Of a DNA stretch of 33,164 nt, positions 31,471 to 33,164 are shown piece by piece. The notes beneath the pieces are model-generated. The model ran no database searches. It was not told where the DNA came from and worked only from the letters and a program-made list of their open reading frames with translations. A program made the position numbers and the translations under genes. Where the stretch lies: assembly GCA_903873475.1 (NCBI GenBank), contig CAIQON010000125.1:1-33164 (forward strand). Direction: 5' to 3'. Positions within the stretch are counted from its first letter, which is position 1; each line of letters opens with the position of its first letter. This stretch comes from an uncultured bacterium. GTDB taxonomy: Bacteria; Pseudomonadota; Gammaproteobacteria; Burkholderiales; CAIKXV01.

Positions 31471-33164
<1,694 letters not shown>

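Overview
This GC-rich window carries densely packed housekeeping genes and looks like a chromosomal segment of a betaproteobacterium. The clues are gene order and family content: lepA-lepB-DUF4845-rnc-era-recO-pdxJ-acpS-nagZ, uvrC-pgsA followed by tRNA-Gly/Cys/Leu, yceD-rpmF-plsX-fabHDG-acpP-fabF-pabC-mltG-tmk-holB-tatD, and rluC divergent from rne. The genus cannot be read from the sequence alone. I see no insertion sequence, integrase, phage gene, CRISPR array or toxin-antitoxin pair.

Layout: (1) Positions 1-6166, plus strand: the 3' end of lepA, then lepB, a DUF4845 membrane protein, rnc, era, recO, pdxJ, acpS and nagZ, with several 4-base ATGA overlaps that imply translational coupling. 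These genes cover translation and ribosome maturation, protein export, RNA processing, repair, vitamin B6, ACP activation and peptidoglycan recycling. (2) 6355-10264, plus strand: a DUF3135 protein, uvrC, pgsA, a consensus sigma-70 promoter, tRNA-Gly(GCC), tRNA-Cys(GCA), tRNA-Leu(UAA), and a DUF1178 protein starting 6 nt after the last tRNA. (3) 10270-12989, minus strand: the least canonical part, with an orphan thiamine-diphosphate enzyme and a class I methyltransferase that carries a signal peptide. (4) 13182-24592, minus strand: one long gene series read from 24592 down: yceD, rpmF, plsX, fabH, fabD, fabG, acpP, fabF, pabC, mltG, tmk, holB, tatD and an exported ankyrin protein. It is headed by a near-perfect promoter placed so close to yceD that its transcript should be almost leaderless. 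(5) 24624-27926: a yceF-type Maf pyrophosphatase (plus), then sppA, a HAD phosphatase and rluC (minus). (6) 27910-31423: the rne promoter, a roughly 480-nt leader with hairpins, the full RNase E gene and a strong intrinsic terminator. (7) 31464-33164, minus strand: most of uvrB, cut by the window end.

How the genes work together: plsX, fabHDG, acpP and fabF make up the core of type II fatty acid initiation and elongation. acpS loads the phosphopantetheine arm on AcpP, and pgsA uses the products for phospholipid synthesis. rnc, era, rne, rluC and yceD all touch rRNA processing, modification or ribosome assembly. uvrC and uvrB are two parts of the same nucleotide excision repair system.

I did not find a clear undescribed system. 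The observations most worth checking are regulatory or evolutionary: a PdxJ subtype that differs from the usual proteobacterial one, a secreted methyltransferase, a near-leaderless promoter for the lipid operon, a tRNA that abuts a start codon, an 18-bp hairpin plus extended -10 promoter separating acpP from fabG, a start-site hairpin in the rne leader, and a threefold short motif at the RNase E C-terminus.
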